From: JALYUM01 sp036688685
GTDB lineage: Bacteria > Pseudomonadota > Gammaproteobacteria > Burkholderiales > Burkholderiaceae_D
Length of the DNA: 64,000 nucleotides
Direction: 5' to 3'
Assembly: GCF_036688685.1 (NCBI RefSeq)
Contig: NZ_JAQQPS010000007.1
Location: forward strand, 62,001 to 126,000
A program made the position numbers and the translations under genes. Below are positions 35,270-44,517 of the stretch, one piece after another (position 1 is the stretch's first letter; every line of letters begins with the position of its first letter). The notes under the pieces are model-generated. The model ran no database searches and had not been told where the DNA came from. It was given only the letters and a program-made list of their open reading frames with translations.

Positions 35270-37531
35270 ATGAGCGGCCAGGACGATACCGCCCTGCGGG
35301 CCGAGCTCGAGGTGGCACGCGCCGCGCTCAAGCAGGCCCATGCACGCATCGCCTTGCTCGAGAATAGCCAGGCGAGCAACGGCGTCGCCGGCATGCCCCA
35401 AAGCGAAGATGTCTTGCGCGCCCTCGCCAATTCCTTTCCGCAGCCCGCGTGGATGGCCAGCGCCGATGGCAAAACCGTCTGGTACAACCAGCGCTGGTAC
35501 GAATACACCGGCCTCACCGAGCAGGACATGCCCAATGACGGCTGGCACAAGATCGTCGATCCAGCCGTGCTGCCAGCGGTGCTGCTGCACTGGGAAACGG
35601 CGCTCAGCAGTGGCACGCCGTTTGAAATGGAGTTTCCCGTGCGCGGCGCGGACGGCCGCTACCGCTGGTTCCTCACGCGCGCCAGCGCGGTGCGCGATGC
35701 CGCCGGCGCCGTGGTGCGCTGGTTTGGCACAAATACCGATGTCGACCAGGTCAAGCGCGTCGAACAGGCGCTGCGCGACGAATCGCACGTGCTCGAGTTA
35801 CTCAACAACACGGGCAGCGCCCTGGCATCGCAACGCGACCTGCGCTCGCTGTTGCAAACGGCGACCGACGCCGCCACCGGCATCGCCGGCGCGCGCTTCG
35901 GCGCCTTTTTCTATCACAGCAAGGATCCGAGCAGGAGCCTGTACACGCTGTTCACCTTGTCCGGCGCGGTCTCGCCGGATGCCGAAAGTTTTGCCGACGC
36001 CAGCCCCACCGCCCTGTTCGGCCCCAGCCTGCGCGGCAGCGGTGTGATCCGCTCGAATGACGTCGGTACCGACCCCCGCTTTGGCGCCGAACCGGGCCAG
36101 TGGCATGTGCCAGCCGGCCACCCTGCCGTGCGCAGTTACCTGTCGATGCCGGTGGTGGCGCGCTCCGGCGAAGCGCTCGGCACCATGTTCTTCGGCCACC
36201 CGGAAGCGGGCGTGTTCACCGAGCGCACGGAACGCATCGTCGGCGGCATCGCGGCCCAGGCCGCCGTGGCCATCGACAATGCCCGCCTGTACGAAGCGGC
36301 CCAGCATTCGGCCGAAGAACGCAAGGTGTTGCTCGAGAGCGAGCGACTGGCGCGCGCCGAAGCGGAGCGCACCAGCCAGATGAAGGATGAATTCCTGGCC
36401 ACCCTGTCGCACGAACTGCGCACGCCGCTGTCGGCCATCCTGGGCTGGGCCCAGGTGCTACGGCGCGGCAGCCGCGATCCGGCCGACCTGCAGCGCGGTT
36501 TGCAGACCATCGAACGCAATGCGCGCGCGCAGGCGCAACTCATCGAAGACTTGCTCGACATGAGCCGCATCACCTCCGGCAAGGTGCTGCTCGACATGCA
36601 GACGGTTGCCCCCGCGCCCTTCATCGACGCCGCCATCGACACGGTGCGCCCGGCCGCCGACGCCAAGAATATCCGCATCGAAAAATCGTATGCCGCAGAT
36701 GTCGGCACCATCGCCGGCGACCCGGCCCGCTTGCAGCAAGTCATCTGGAACCTGCTGTCAAACGCCATCAAATTCACACCCGGCGGGGGTACGGTCAACA
36801 TCGAACTGGCGCAACAGGCCGGCCAGGTGCAGATTACCGTGCGCGACACCGGCGTTGGCATCCGCCCCGAATTCATCACCCACGTCTTCGAGCGCTTCCG
36901 CCAGGCCGACGCGTCCACCACCCGCCGCCATGGCGGCCTGGGGCTGGGCCTGTCGATCGTCAAGCACCTGATTGAGCAACACGGCGGCACGGTGCGCGCG
37001 GAAAGCGAAGGCGAAGGCCTGGGTGCCAGCTTCACCATCGAACTGCCGGCGGCCACCCCGTCGTCCAGCCCGGCCCGCAGCGCGCGCGCGATGATGATTC
37101 GCACGCCGGCGCCGAGCAGCGGCGAATTCACGTTGCGCGACCTGCACGGCGTGAACGTGCTGGTGGTCGACGACGACCGCGACGCGCGCGAACTGATTTT
37201 CCGCATCCTGTCCGATTGTCAGGCCAACGTGCGCATTGCCGGCAGCGCGCGCGAAGCAGTCGACGCGATGCGCGCCTCGCCCCCCGACTTGTTGATCAGC
37301 GACCTGGGCATGCCTGAAGTCGACGGTTTCGAATTGCTGGCCTGGGTGCGCCAACTCGGGCGCGACCATGGCGGCGAAGTGCCGGCGGTCGCGTTGACCG
37401 CGTTCGCGCGTTCCGAAGACCGCCTGCGGGCACTCGAGGCCGGGTTTTCCGCGCACATTTCGAAGCCGGTTGAACCAAGCGAATTGATCGCAGTGGTCGC
37501 ATCACTGGTAGGATCGAACAAGCTCAATTAA
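35270..37531 (+). CDS. PAS-GAF hybrid sensor histidine kinase
   Basis: 753 residues, no membrane segment, so cytoplasmic. Order: coiled-coil (about 5-40), PAS (about 45-165; WYNQRWYEYTGL), GAF (about 185-340; MPVVARSGEALGTMFFGH), HisKA with the phosphoacceptor in TLSHELRTPLSAIL (about 380), ATPase (NLLSNAIKFTPGG, RDTGVGIRPE) and a receiver with Asp in LLISDLGMPEVDG (about 678). GGAGG five bases before ATG 35270 sets the start, although the frame is open 24 codons further upstream. Input signal unknown. Confidence 0.93.
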   Translation: MSGQDDTALRAELEVARAALKQAHARIALLENSQASNGVAGMPQSEDVLRALANSFPQPAWMASADGKTVWYNQRWYEYTGLTEQDMPNDGWHKIVDPAVLPAVLLHWETALSSGTPFEMEFPVRGADGRYRWFLTRASAVRDAAGAVVRWFGTNTDVDQVKRVEQALRDESHVLELLNNTGSALASQRDLRSLLQTATDAATGIAGARFGAFFYHSKDPSRSLYTLFTLSGAVSPDAESFADASPTALFGPSLRGSGVIRSNDVGTDPRFGAEPGQWHVPAGHPAVRSYLSMPVVARSGEALGTMFFGHPEAGVFTERTERIVGGIAAQAAVAIDNARLYEAAQHSAEERKVLLESERLARAEAERTSQMKDEFLATLSHELRTPLSAILGWAQVLRRGSRDPADLQRGLQTIERNARAQAQLIEDLLDMSRITSGKVLLDMQTVAPAPFIDAAIDTVRPAADAKNIRIEKSYAADVGTIAGDPARLQQVIWNLLSNAIKFTPGGGTVNIELAQQAGQVQITVRDTGVGIRPEFITHVFERFRQADASTTRRHGGLGLGLSIVKHLIEQHGGTVRAESEGEGLGASFTIELPAATPSSSPARSARAMMIRTPAPSSGEFTLRDLHGVNVLVVDDDRDARELIFRILSDCQANVRIAGSAREAVDAMRASPPDLLISDLGMPEVDGFELLAWVRQLGRDHGGEVPAVALTAFARSEDRLRALEAGFSAHISKPVEPSELIAVVASLVGSNKLN

Positions 37532-37727
37532 ACCCTGAAAAGAGCGCTCGCCACGGGCGTCAGCAGCACCCGCGCCGTGCCGGAGAAGCCTCATTAAGCT
37601 CCTACCGGACGACGCGGCGATGTCCTACAAGAAATTTATTAGCATTTGATATGCTTGCAAACTACGGTGTCATGCCGGAACGGGGTGAAACTGCCCGTTC
37701 TGCCCACCAGCCAAGACGAGAAACAGT

Positions 37728-38723
37728 ATGCCGAGCCGACTAGACATTTTGAATGCAAAGATTTTGGTGGTTGACGATTCGCCAGACAATATCGATCTCA
37801 TGGAAGAGATATTGCGCGAAGAAGGCTATACCGACGTCAGCTCGACCATGCTGCCCGAACAAGTCTGCCCGCTGCACCGTCAACATAATTACGACCTGAT
37901 CCTGCTCGACCTGCAAATGCCCGGTCTGAACGGCTTCCAGGTCATGAAGGGGCTGAAGGAGATCGAGCAAGGCGGCTATCTGCCCGTCCTCGCCCTCACC
38001 GCCCAGCCAAGTTTCAAGATTGCCGCCCTCGAGGCAGGTGCTCGCGATTTCATCAGCAAGCCCTTCGATTTGCTGGAGGTGCACAAGCGCATCCATAACA
38101 TGCTGGAAGTGCGCCTGCTGTACCGCGAGCTGGCACAGTACAGCCGCGCCCAGCAGGAACTGGCTTTGCACGACGCCCTCACCGGCCTGCCCAATCGTCG
38201 CCTGCTGGAAGACCGCATCGAAACGGCGCTGCAGCACGCCAACCGCCACCATCACAAGGCCGCGGTTATGTATCTCGACCTGGACGGCTTTAAGGCCATC
38301 AACGACACCTACGGACACGGCTACGGCGACGAAGTCCTGAAAATCGTCGCGCAGCGCCTGATCGACTGCTCGCGCAAGGAAGACACGGTCGCGCGTCTGG
38401 GCGGCGACGAATTCATGGTCGTGCTGGGCGACGTGATGACGCTGGCCGATGCGCAAGGGCCGGCCGCGAAGCTGGTCGAAGCCATTTGCGAGCCGATGTT
38501 CATTAACGACCTCAGCTTGCACCTGTCGACCAGTATCGGCATCAGCATTTACCCGGACGACGCCGAGACGGTCGACACCCTGATCAGCATTGCCGACTAC
38601 GCGCTGTATGAAGCCAAGCGCGCGGGCAAGAACCGGTTTGCATCGGGCAGCGCCAAGGCGGCGACCATGAAGCAGGCCGGCCAGACCACGCCGGCCACGC
38701 CGGAGCTGGCACCGCACCGCTAA
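37728..38723 (+). CDS. Receiver-GGDEF diguanylate cyclase response regulator
   Basis: 331 residues. The N-terminal receiver (about 10-125) has VVDDS, Asp in LILLDLQMPGLNG (about 60) and Lys in ISKPFD. The GGDEF domain (about 150-315) has LDLDGFKAINDTYGH and an intact GGDEF active site (RLGGDEFMVV, about 225). It should make c-di-GMP when phosphorylated, as in WspR/PleD-like proteins. It is preceded by two hybrid kinases on the same strand and followed by a bidirectional terminator. Confidence 0.93.
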   Translation: MPSRLDILNAKILVVDDSPDNIDLMEEILREEGYTDVSSTMLPEQVCPLHRQHNYDLILLDLQMPGLNGFQVMKGLKEIEQGGYLPVLALTAQPSFKIAALEAGARDFISKPFDLLEVHKRIHNMLEVRLLYRELAQYSRAQQELALHDALTGLPNRRLLEDRIETALQHANRHHHKAAVMYLDLDGFKAINDTYGHGYGDEVLKIVAQRLIDCSRKEDTVARLGGDEFMVVLGDVMTLADAQGPAAKLVEAICEPMFINDLSLHLSTSIGISIYPDDAETVDTLISIADYALYEAKRAGKNRFASGSAKAATMKQAGQTTPATPELAPHR

Positions 38724-38742
38724 CGATCCTGCAATACGATGC

Positions 38743-38780
38743 AAAACGGCGCCAGCACCGCACGGTACTGGCGCCGTTTT
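38743..38780. terminator. Bidirectional rho-independent terminator
   Basis: A 13-bp perfect outer stem AAAACGGCGCCAG/CTGGCGCCGTTTT plus three inner pairs and a GCAC loop. The A tract on the left and T tract on the right let it end both the REC-GGDEF transcript (plus) and the SFPASDP gene (minus, stop at 38808). Confidence 0.85.
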
Positions 38781-38807
38781 CACGTGCCTGGTGCAACTAG
38801 TGACGCA

Positions 38808-39260
38808 TCAAACCTTGCGCGCTTCTTCACGCCGTCCGGCACTGGTGCCGATGGCGTCGTGGCCGACCGCTTCCTTGTTCGCCTCGGTAATTTTCGCGTG
38901 GTGCTGATGATCGGCCGCGGCCGCCACCATTTCGGGCGCGACTTCAATGCGGGTGATGCCGGCATCGACCGAAATCGGGTCGCTGGCCGGGAACGTCATC
39001 TCAACGGCATCGTCAAGCAAGGTTTCCTTAGCAACTTGTTGTTTCGAATCACACTCGGCGGTCGCGAGCGTTTTGATGGCAACGGCCCACTTGACGGCTG
39101 CAAGCTCGGCAAACTGACCAATGGTGCTGACGCCGAAAGCCTGCTTGAGCGCGGCCCCATCGGCGGCACTCACACCGCAGAGTGCAGAAATGGGTGCATC
39201 AATCAATTCGCGGAAATCCTTGCCGTGGTAAGCGCTATCTACAATATTATCAATATTCAT
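38808..39260 (-). CDS. Hypothetical protein with FPASDPIS motif
   Basis: 150 residues, cytoplasmic. The N-terminal half (NIDNIVDSAYHGKDFRELID, ISALCGVSAADGAALKQAFG) looks like a helix-hairpin-helix-type or TfoX-like segment. The C-terminal half carries EMTFPASDPISVDAGITRIE, the (S/T)FPASDP motif seen in many small uncharacterised bacterial proteins. AGAGGA precedes ATG 39260. The frame is open further upstream, but that part has no start signal. It is a lone minus-strand gene inside the plus-strand signalling block. Function unknown. Confidence 0.75.
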   Translation of the reverse strand: MNIDNIVDSAYHGKDFRELIDAPISALCGVSAADGAALKQAFGVSTIGQFAELAAVKWAVAIKTLATAECDSKQQVAKETLLDDAVEMTFPASDPISVDAGITRIEVAPEMVAAAADHQHHAKITEANKEAVGHDAIGTSAGRREEARKV

Positions 39261-39468
39261 GTCGTGTCCTCTGAATTGTTCTATGGCGCCGGTCTTCCAC
39301 CGAAATGGATACACTGGACTCGTAGCAACTATGTCACAACCGCCTGGCCGGGTATGTGCGTCACCGTACCCATTCCACCGGAGATGACATAACGACTCAC
39401 TGGTCCGCTCGCGTTGTGCCAAGTAGTCACATTCTGGTATTCTCCCCGGCTGGCTTGAATTAGAACAA

Positions 39469-41118
39469 TTGACCCAAAGCAGGATTGATTCGCCCGTGCA
39501 TAAAATCGACAAACCGAAAATTCTCGTCGTTAATGACGATGCGGGCAGCCTGCTTGCACTGACCAGTCTGCTGGACCAATGGGCCGAGGCCAGCAACTAC
39601 ACCGTGCTGACGGCGCGCTCCGGCCATGAAGCGCTGCGCCAGGTGTTGCTGCACGATTTTGCCGTGATCCTGCTGGACGTGAACATGCCCGGCATGGACG
39701 GCTTCGAAACCGCCGAAGCCATCCATCAGCGCGCTCGTTCGGCCGACATTCCGATCATCTTCGTGACGGCCTTCCTGGCCGATGAACTCGACCGGCTCAA
39801 GGCTTACCAGCGCGGCGCCGCCGATTTCCTGTTCACGCCGGTGATTCCGCAAATCCTGCTGGCCAAGGTGTCGGTGTTCGTCACCCTGGCCACCAAGAAC
39901 GAGCAACTCAGGCGCCAGGCCGCCAAGCTCTCCGAGCGCACGCTGGAGCTGACCGCCACCAACCGGCGCCTCACGCGCGAGATGGAAGAGCGCCGCGATG
40001 CCGAACGCAAGAGCCACGCCAAGGATGAATTCCTGGCCATGCTCGGGCATGAATTGCGCAATCCGCTGTCGGCCATCTCCAGCGCCAGTTCGCTGATCGG
40101 CCTGGCGAAGGCGCCGCCAGATACGGTCGCGCGCGCCAAGCAGATCATCCAGCGCCAGACCCAGCACCTGACGCGCATCGTCGACGACCTGCTCGACCTG
40201 TCGCGCGCGATGTCCGGGAAAATTTTACTGGCGCGCACGCCGCTCGACCTGTCCAGCCTGGTGGGCGCCTGTCTCGAGACCTTCCGCGCCACCGGCCGCA
40301 CCAATGGCTATACCGTCACCTGCGACCTGCAGCCCGGCTGGGTCCATGGCGACCCGACCCGCCTCGAGCAGATCGCGACCAATCTGATCGACAACGCGGT
40401 GAAGTACACGCCCCTGGGCGGCGCCATCCACATCGCCATCGCACGCGCCGGTGACCAGGTGGAAATGCAGGTCACCGATTCTGGCGTCGGCATTCCCGCC
40501 GACCTGTTGCCGCACGTTTTCGAGGTGTTCGTCCAGGGCACGATTTCGCTGGACCGTTCGCAAGGTGGCCTGGGCATCGGACTGTCGCTGGTGCGCCGCC
40601 TGGTCGAGCTGCACGGCGGCAGCGTGGAAGCGCGCAGCGACGGCACCAGCAGCGGCAGTACCTTCACGCTGCGCCTGCCCGCGGCGCCGCACCAGGTCGT
40701 CCGCGAGTCCGTGCCGACGCCGCTGGCCACCGCCACGGCGCGGCCGCTGGTCCTGCTGATCGAAGACAACGACGATGGCCGCGAGATGATGGCCACCATG
40801 CTCGAAGCCTGGGACTACACGGTGCTCCAGGCCGCCGACGGCCTGGCCGGCGTCGACCTGGCGCAGGCGCATGCGCCGCAGGTGGCCCTGATCGATATCG
40901 GCCTGCCCGGCATCGACGGCTACGAAGTCGCGCGCCGGCTGCGCCAGATCGACGCCACCAGTACCATCAAGATGATTGCACTGACCGGGTACGGGCTGGC
41001 CGAAGACCAGAAACGGGTCCTCGAGGCAGGCTTCGATCTGCACCTGGTGAAACCGGTGGATATGGGGGCCTTGCTCGATGTGCTGGGCGCGTGCCCGGGG
41101 CAGTTGACGCTCAAATGA
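39469..41118 (+). CDS. REC-HisKA-HATPase-REC hybrid histidine kinase
   Basis: 549 residues, soluble. The first receiver (about 15-130) has Asp in ILLDVNMPGMDG (about 69). After a coiled-coil comes HisKA with the phosphoacceptor in MLGHELRNPLSAIS (about 193), an ATPase (NLIDNAVKYTPLG, TDSGVGIPAD) and a second receiver with Asp in ALIDIGLPGIDG (about 475). The N-terminal receiver probably gates kinase activity, so another kinase should act upstream. The start is TTG 39469 or GTG 39496; neither has an ideal ribosome site. Confidence 0.9.
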   Translation: MTQSRIDSPVHKIDKPKILVVNDDAGSLLALTSLLDQWAEASNYTVLTARSGHEALRQVLLHDFAVILLDVNMPGMDGFETAEAIHQRARSADIPIIFVTAFLADELDRLKAYQRGAADFLFTPVIPQILLAKVSVFVTLATKNEQLRRQAAKLSERTLELTATNRRLTREMEERRDAERKSHAKDEFLAMLGHELRNPLSAISSASSLIGLAKAPPDTVARAKQIIQRQTQHLTRIVDDLLDLSRAMSGKILLARTPLDLSSLVGACLETFRATGRTNGYTVTCDLQPGWVHGDPTRLEQIATNLIDNAVKYTPLGGAIHIAIARAGDQVEMQVTDSGVGIPADLLPHVFEVFVQGTISLDRSQGGLGIGLSLVRRLVELHGGSVEARSDGTSSGSTFTLRLPAAPHQVVRESVPTPLATATARPLVLLIEDNDDGREMMATMLEAWDYTVLQAADGLAGVDLAQAHAPQVALIDIGLPGIDGYEVARRLRQIDATSTIKMIALTGYGLAEDQKRVLEAGFDLHLVKPVDMGALLDVLGACPGQLTLK

Positions 41119-41155
41119 TGCCAGGCCGGCGGGCGCGGGCCTGGCTGTCTGCGGC

Positions 41156-41620
41156 TTATGCGGCTGCGGCCAGTTCTTCGCGCCGCATCGCCATTTCCTC
41201 GCCCAAGGCGACCAGGTCGAGCTTGAGCTTGCGTGCCTTCGGGAACATCTCGTCCTCTTCTTCTTCGACGTGGTGGTCGATCAGTTCGCCCAGCACTTTC
41301 ACCTTGGCGTCGTACAGGTCGTCTTCCGGATCCATCTCTTCGAGCTGTGCAATCAGGTCCTTGGCCGACGCGTGTTCCACCACCGCCTCGTCGACCATGT
41401 CGTCCTCGGCGTCCTTGCCCGCCGCACGCACGGCCGGATAGAAAATCTCTTCTTCGAGCTGGGTGTGGATGGTCAGTGCCTGGCAAATTTGCGCAACCAG
41501 TTTGAACTTGCTCTTGTTGGCGCGGTCACCCAATCCTTCGTATTCTTCGAACCATGCGTGCACTTCTGCGTGGTCGGCCTTGAGCATGGCGATGGCGTCT
41601 TGTGGCTTGGTGGTAGTCAT
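41156..41620 (-). CDS. Hemerythrin-domain (HHE) protein
   Basis: 154 residues. The diiron ligands are visible in order: HAEVHAWFEEYE, HTQLEEEIFYPAV, EHASAKDLIAQLE and HHVEEEEDEMFPKARK, forming the four-helix hemerythrin fold. Members bind O2 or NO or store iron; some are DNA-bound in stress responses. AGGAG lies six bases before ATG 41620. It converges on the double-receiver kinase gene and is divergent from the small kinase gene at 41824. Confidence 0.9.
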   Translation of the reverse strand: MTTTKPQDAIAMLKADHAEVHAWFEEYEGLGDRANKSKFKLVAQICQALTIHTQLEEEIFYPAVRAAGKDAEDDMVDEAVVEHASAKDLIAQLEEMDPEDDLYDAKVKVLGELIDHHVEEEEDEMFPKARKLKLDLVALGEEMAMRREELAAAA

Positions 41621-41823
41621 GAACAACTCCTGGAATATTGGTTTAAATGCAATTGTTTGAGCACTCAGATTGCCGCTGATTGCGGCGCAGGTATGTGCGC
41701 CACTTCACCGAGCATTGCAACCGACAGTTTGAATAAGCCAAACCGGGCGCGGCCGGCCCGATCGGCGCGCCGCCCCCTTCCCGACTACTGTATTATCTTG
41801 GAAACATTTACAAGGCCGTCAAC

Positions 41824-42531
41824 ATGACAGAAACGCCAGCAGCACCACTCTCTCCCCCCGGCAACGACGATCTGGCCGAATTGCTCGGCCACATGACGTC
41901 GCGCTGGGATGACGAGCGGCGCCAGCTGGCCCGGCAGTTACACGACAGCCTGGGTTCGTCGATGACGGCCCTGTCGATGCACCTTGGTTTACTGGCGAAA
42001 AAGCTCCCGGACGACCAGGCCCTGCAGGACCGCAGCGCCCAAATGAAGCAGCTGTTGATGAACATCATCAACACCAATCGCGACATGCAACTGGCGCTGT
42101 GGAACGACAAGCTCGAGTTTTTGGGCATCAAAGCGGCACTCGACGAGGCGGTCTCCGAATTCGGCAAGGCCCATCCTGGCCTGGCCGCGCAGGTCAGCCT
42201 GCCGGACGACGAAGCGGCCTACTCGCGCGAGCAGAACGTCACCTTGCTGCGCTGCGCCGAAGAAGGGATGCAGAATGTCGCCCGTCACGCGCACGCGAGC
42301 CGGGTCGATGTCATCCTCGACGACGATGGCGAGCAGATCATGCTGACGATAATCGACGATGGTGTCGGCCCGGGCGATGCCGATCTGGGCATGCTGGACC
42401 ACCACGGCCTGCGCATGCTGCAGGCCCGCGCCCGTCACCTGGGTGGGGCGGTGGCGTTCGGCCCCGCACCCGAGGGCGGCGCCATGTTGCGCATGACGCT
42501 GCCGCTGGCAGCGCCCAAGCAAGCTGCTTAG
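41824..42531 (+). CDS. NarX/DesK-type (HisKA_3) sensor kinase, soluble and minimal
   Basis: 235 residues, much shorter than typical sensors because there is no input or membrane domain. The dimerisation helix shows RRQLARQLHDSLGSSMTAL, with the phosphoacceptor His near residue 41 and the HD-x-x-G core of HisKA_3. The ATPase has EEGMQNVARHAHAS and IDDGVGPGDADLG, HHGLRMLQARA. Such kinases pair with LuxR-type regulators; none is adjacent. Its last 4 bp overlap the convergent NDH-2 gene. Confidence 0.88.
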   Translation: MTETPAAPLSPPGNDDLAELLGHMTSRWDDERRQLARQLHDSLGSSMTALSMHLGLLAKKLPDDQALQDRSAQMKQLLMNIINTNRDMQLALWNDKLEFLGIKAALDEAVSEFGKAHPGLAAQVSLPDDEAAYSREQNVTLLRCAEEGMQNVARHAHASRVDVILDDDGEQIMLTIIDDGVGPGDADLGMLDHHGLRMLQARARHLGGAVAFGPAPEGGAMLRMTLPLAAPKQAA

Positions 42532-43847
42532 TGAAGCTTGACCAGCGGCGTGCTGCGCCGGATCAGGTAGCGCGCCACTGCCAGTACGCCCGTCCTTAAC
42601 GAACCGAGCACAGCCTGGTGGTGCATCAGGTGCAAGCTCTTGTACATCGTGCGTGCGACAAACCCTTCCACGAACCAGCTCAGGCCCTTCAGGGAACCCA
42701 TCAGGCTGCCGACGGTCGTGGCGGTGCCGATCGATACCAGCGAACCGTAATCGCGGTAGCGGTACGGCGCCGTGGGTGCGACCTTGCCTGCGGCCTCGGC
42801 CACAAAACGCTTTAACAAGTGCTCGGCTTGCTGGTGGGCCGCCTGGGCGCGCGGTGGCACCGGGCGGCCATCGCCGTCGATGCATGCGGCGCAATCGCCC
42901 AGCGCGTACACATTCGGCACGCCCTTGACGGCCAGTTGTGCATCGACTTCGATCTGGCCGCTGCGGTTGACCGGCAAGCCCAGTGCGGACAGGAATTCCG
43001 GCGCCCGGATGCCGGCCGCCCAGACGCACAGGTTGCTGCGATAGTGATTACCCTGGGCATCCTCGATGTGGTCGGCTTCGATGCGGGTCACGCGGCAACC
43101 GGTGACGACGCGGATGGCGCGCTTGCCGAGCAGGCGCAAGGCGGCGCCGGAGACACGCTCCGGCAGCGGCGCCAGGATTCGATCGGCGCCTTCGAGCAGG
43201 GTGATGCGCACATCGCGCCGTGCATCGAGCTGGTGGAAGCCGTACGAGGTGTAGATGCCGGATGCTTCACGCAATTCCGCCGCCAGCTCGACCCCGGTAG
43301 CGCCGCCGCCGATGATGACGATGTCGATACCGGGATGAGACTCGCTGGACGTCTCCTTGCTGGTTTCGTACATTTCCTGTTCGACGCGCGCCATCAGGCG
43401 CAGCAGCGTCAGGCGGAAGCGCTCGGCGTCTTCGGTGGCATTGAGCGAGATGGTGTTTTCACGTGCGCCAGGGACGCCGAAATAGTTCGACGTACTGCCT
43501 ACCGAGATCACCAGCGAACGGTAGTCGAGCACCCGTTCCGGCAGCACTTCCGCACTGGCCGCGTCCAGCACGGGACCGATGACGATGCGCTGCGCCGCGC
43601 TGTCGAGGCCGGTCATGGCGCCGTACACGAAGGTAAAACCGTTGTCGTGCGCCAGCATCTGGTAGGACAAGCCTTCCTGGTGGATATCGAGCGTACCGGC
43701 TGCCACTTCGTGCAGCGATGGCTTCCAGATGTGATACAGGCGGCTGTCAACCAGCGTCACCCTGCGCGCGCCCAATTTACGACCCAGTTTGCAGGCTAAC
43801 TCGAGCCCGCCTGCGCCGCCCCCCACGATGACATAATCGCTTTGCAC
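42528..43847 (-). CDS. Type II NADH dehydrogenase-like FAD oxidoreductase
   Basis: 439 residues. The FAD-binding VGGGAGGLELACKLG is at residues 8-22, the NAD-binding IIGGGATGVELAAELR in the middle and NVYALGDCAACIDG near 310. The C-terminal amphipathic region (MYKSLHLMHHQAVLGS) fits membrane attachment. It oxidises NADH and reduces quinone without proton pumping. The start is GTG 43847, with TAGGAG upstream. An alternative reading as a sulfide:quinone-like enzyme is less likely because no paired redox cysteines are evident. Confidence 0.88.
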   Translation of the reverse strand: MQSDYVIVGGGAGGLELACKLGRKLGARRVTLVDSRLYHIWKPSLHEVAAGTLDIHQEGLSYQMLAHDNGFTFVYGAMTGLDSAAQRIVIGPVLDAASAEVLPERVLDYRSLVISVGSTSNYFGVPGARENTISLNATEDAERFRLTLLRLMARVEQEMYETSKETSSESHPGIDIVIIGGGATGVELAAELREASGIYTSYGFHQLDARRDVRITLLEGADRILAPLPERVSGAALRLLGKRAIRVVTGCRVTRIEADHIEDAQGNHYRSNLCVWAAGIRAPEFLSALGLPVNRSGQIEVDAQLAVKGVPNVYALGDCAACIDGDGRPVPPRAQAAHQQAEHLLKRFVAEAAGKVAPTAPYRYRDYGSLVSIGTATTVGSLMGSLKGLSWFVEGFVARTMYKSLHLMHHQAVLGSLRTGVLAVARYLIRRSTPLVKLH

Positions 43848-43926
43848 ACTACTCTCCTAATGATGCGTCCGACAGCGGACTGATGGACGCATCTTACTAT
43901 GTTGCGATGCAACATGTTTATCCAGC

Positions 43927-44517
43927 TTAACGGCCGGGACCGCGATCGCCGCCGCCATGGCCTCGATCAGGTCCGCCGTGACCGCGATCCTGGCCGCCGT
44001 GGCCACGATCCGGGCCGCCGTGGCCACGATCCGGGCCGCCGTGGCCACGATCCGGGCCGCCGTGGCCACGATCCGGGCCACCGTGACCACGATCCGGGCC
44101 GCGGCCAGGACCGTCATCGCGGCCGCGGCCGTGGCCACGATTGTCATGAAAATCGGGACGGCCGTGCTCGCGCCAGCCCGGGCCGCCGCGGCCGTGGTAT
44201 TCACGGTAGCGCGGCGCATAGTTGTTGACGTACCAGTCGTCGCGCACGAACAGCACGCGCTGGCCGCAGGCGCCATAGCGGTTGCAATAGCGCGACCAGT
44301 TGCGCCGGTGATTCAAGGGCGCGCGCAGGTACACCGGTGCGCCATTGTAATAACCGCCGGAAGCGAGCACCGGCGGTCCGTAGACCACTGGCGCCGGGGC
44401 ATAACTACCCAGGTCGACACGGCCATAGAACCCCGGCTGGCCGATGGTGATGCTCACCTGGGCGGTGGCGCCAAGGGACGCGACCGCCAGGGTCGCGCCA
44501 ATTAATAATTTCTTCAT
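43927..44517 (-). CDS. Exported protein with PDRGHGG heptapeptide repeats
   Basis: 196 residues. A signal peptide (MKKLLIGATLAVASLGATA) leads to a conserved-looking region with QVSITIGQPGFYGRVDLG and two cysteines (RYCNRYGACGQRVLFVRDDW). The tail from about residue 120 is Gly/Arg/His/Asp-rich and ends in eight tandem PDRGHGG-type units. The N-terminal part resembles a family of small secreted proteins in Oxalobacteraceae; the repeat could bind metal through its histidines. AGGAGA precedes ATG 44517. It lies 79 bp downstream of the NDH-2 start on the same strand. Confidence 0.8.
   Translation of the reverse strand: MKKLLIGATLAVASLGATAQVSITIGQPGFYGRVDLGSYAPAPVVYGPPVLASGGYYNGAPVYLRAPLNHRRNWSRYCNRYGACGQRVLFVRDDWYVNNYAPRYREYHGRGGPGWREHGRPDFHDNRGHGRGRDDGPGRGPDRGHGGPDRGHGGPDRGHGGPDRGHGGPDRGHGGQDRGHGGPDRGHGGGDRGPGR
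43930..44097 (-). repeat. 21-bp coding tandem repeat (8 units)
   Basis: Eight consecutive 21-bp units encode PDRGHGG with small changes (QDRGHGG, GDRGPGR at the end). Units are nearly identical at DNA level, so recent slippage or unequal recombination is likely, and copy number may vary between strains. Confidence 0.9.

Noticed and set aside
43930..44097. Possible CRISPR array because of regular 21-bp repeats
   Set aside because: The repeats are contiguous without spacers, in frame and code for PDRGHGG.
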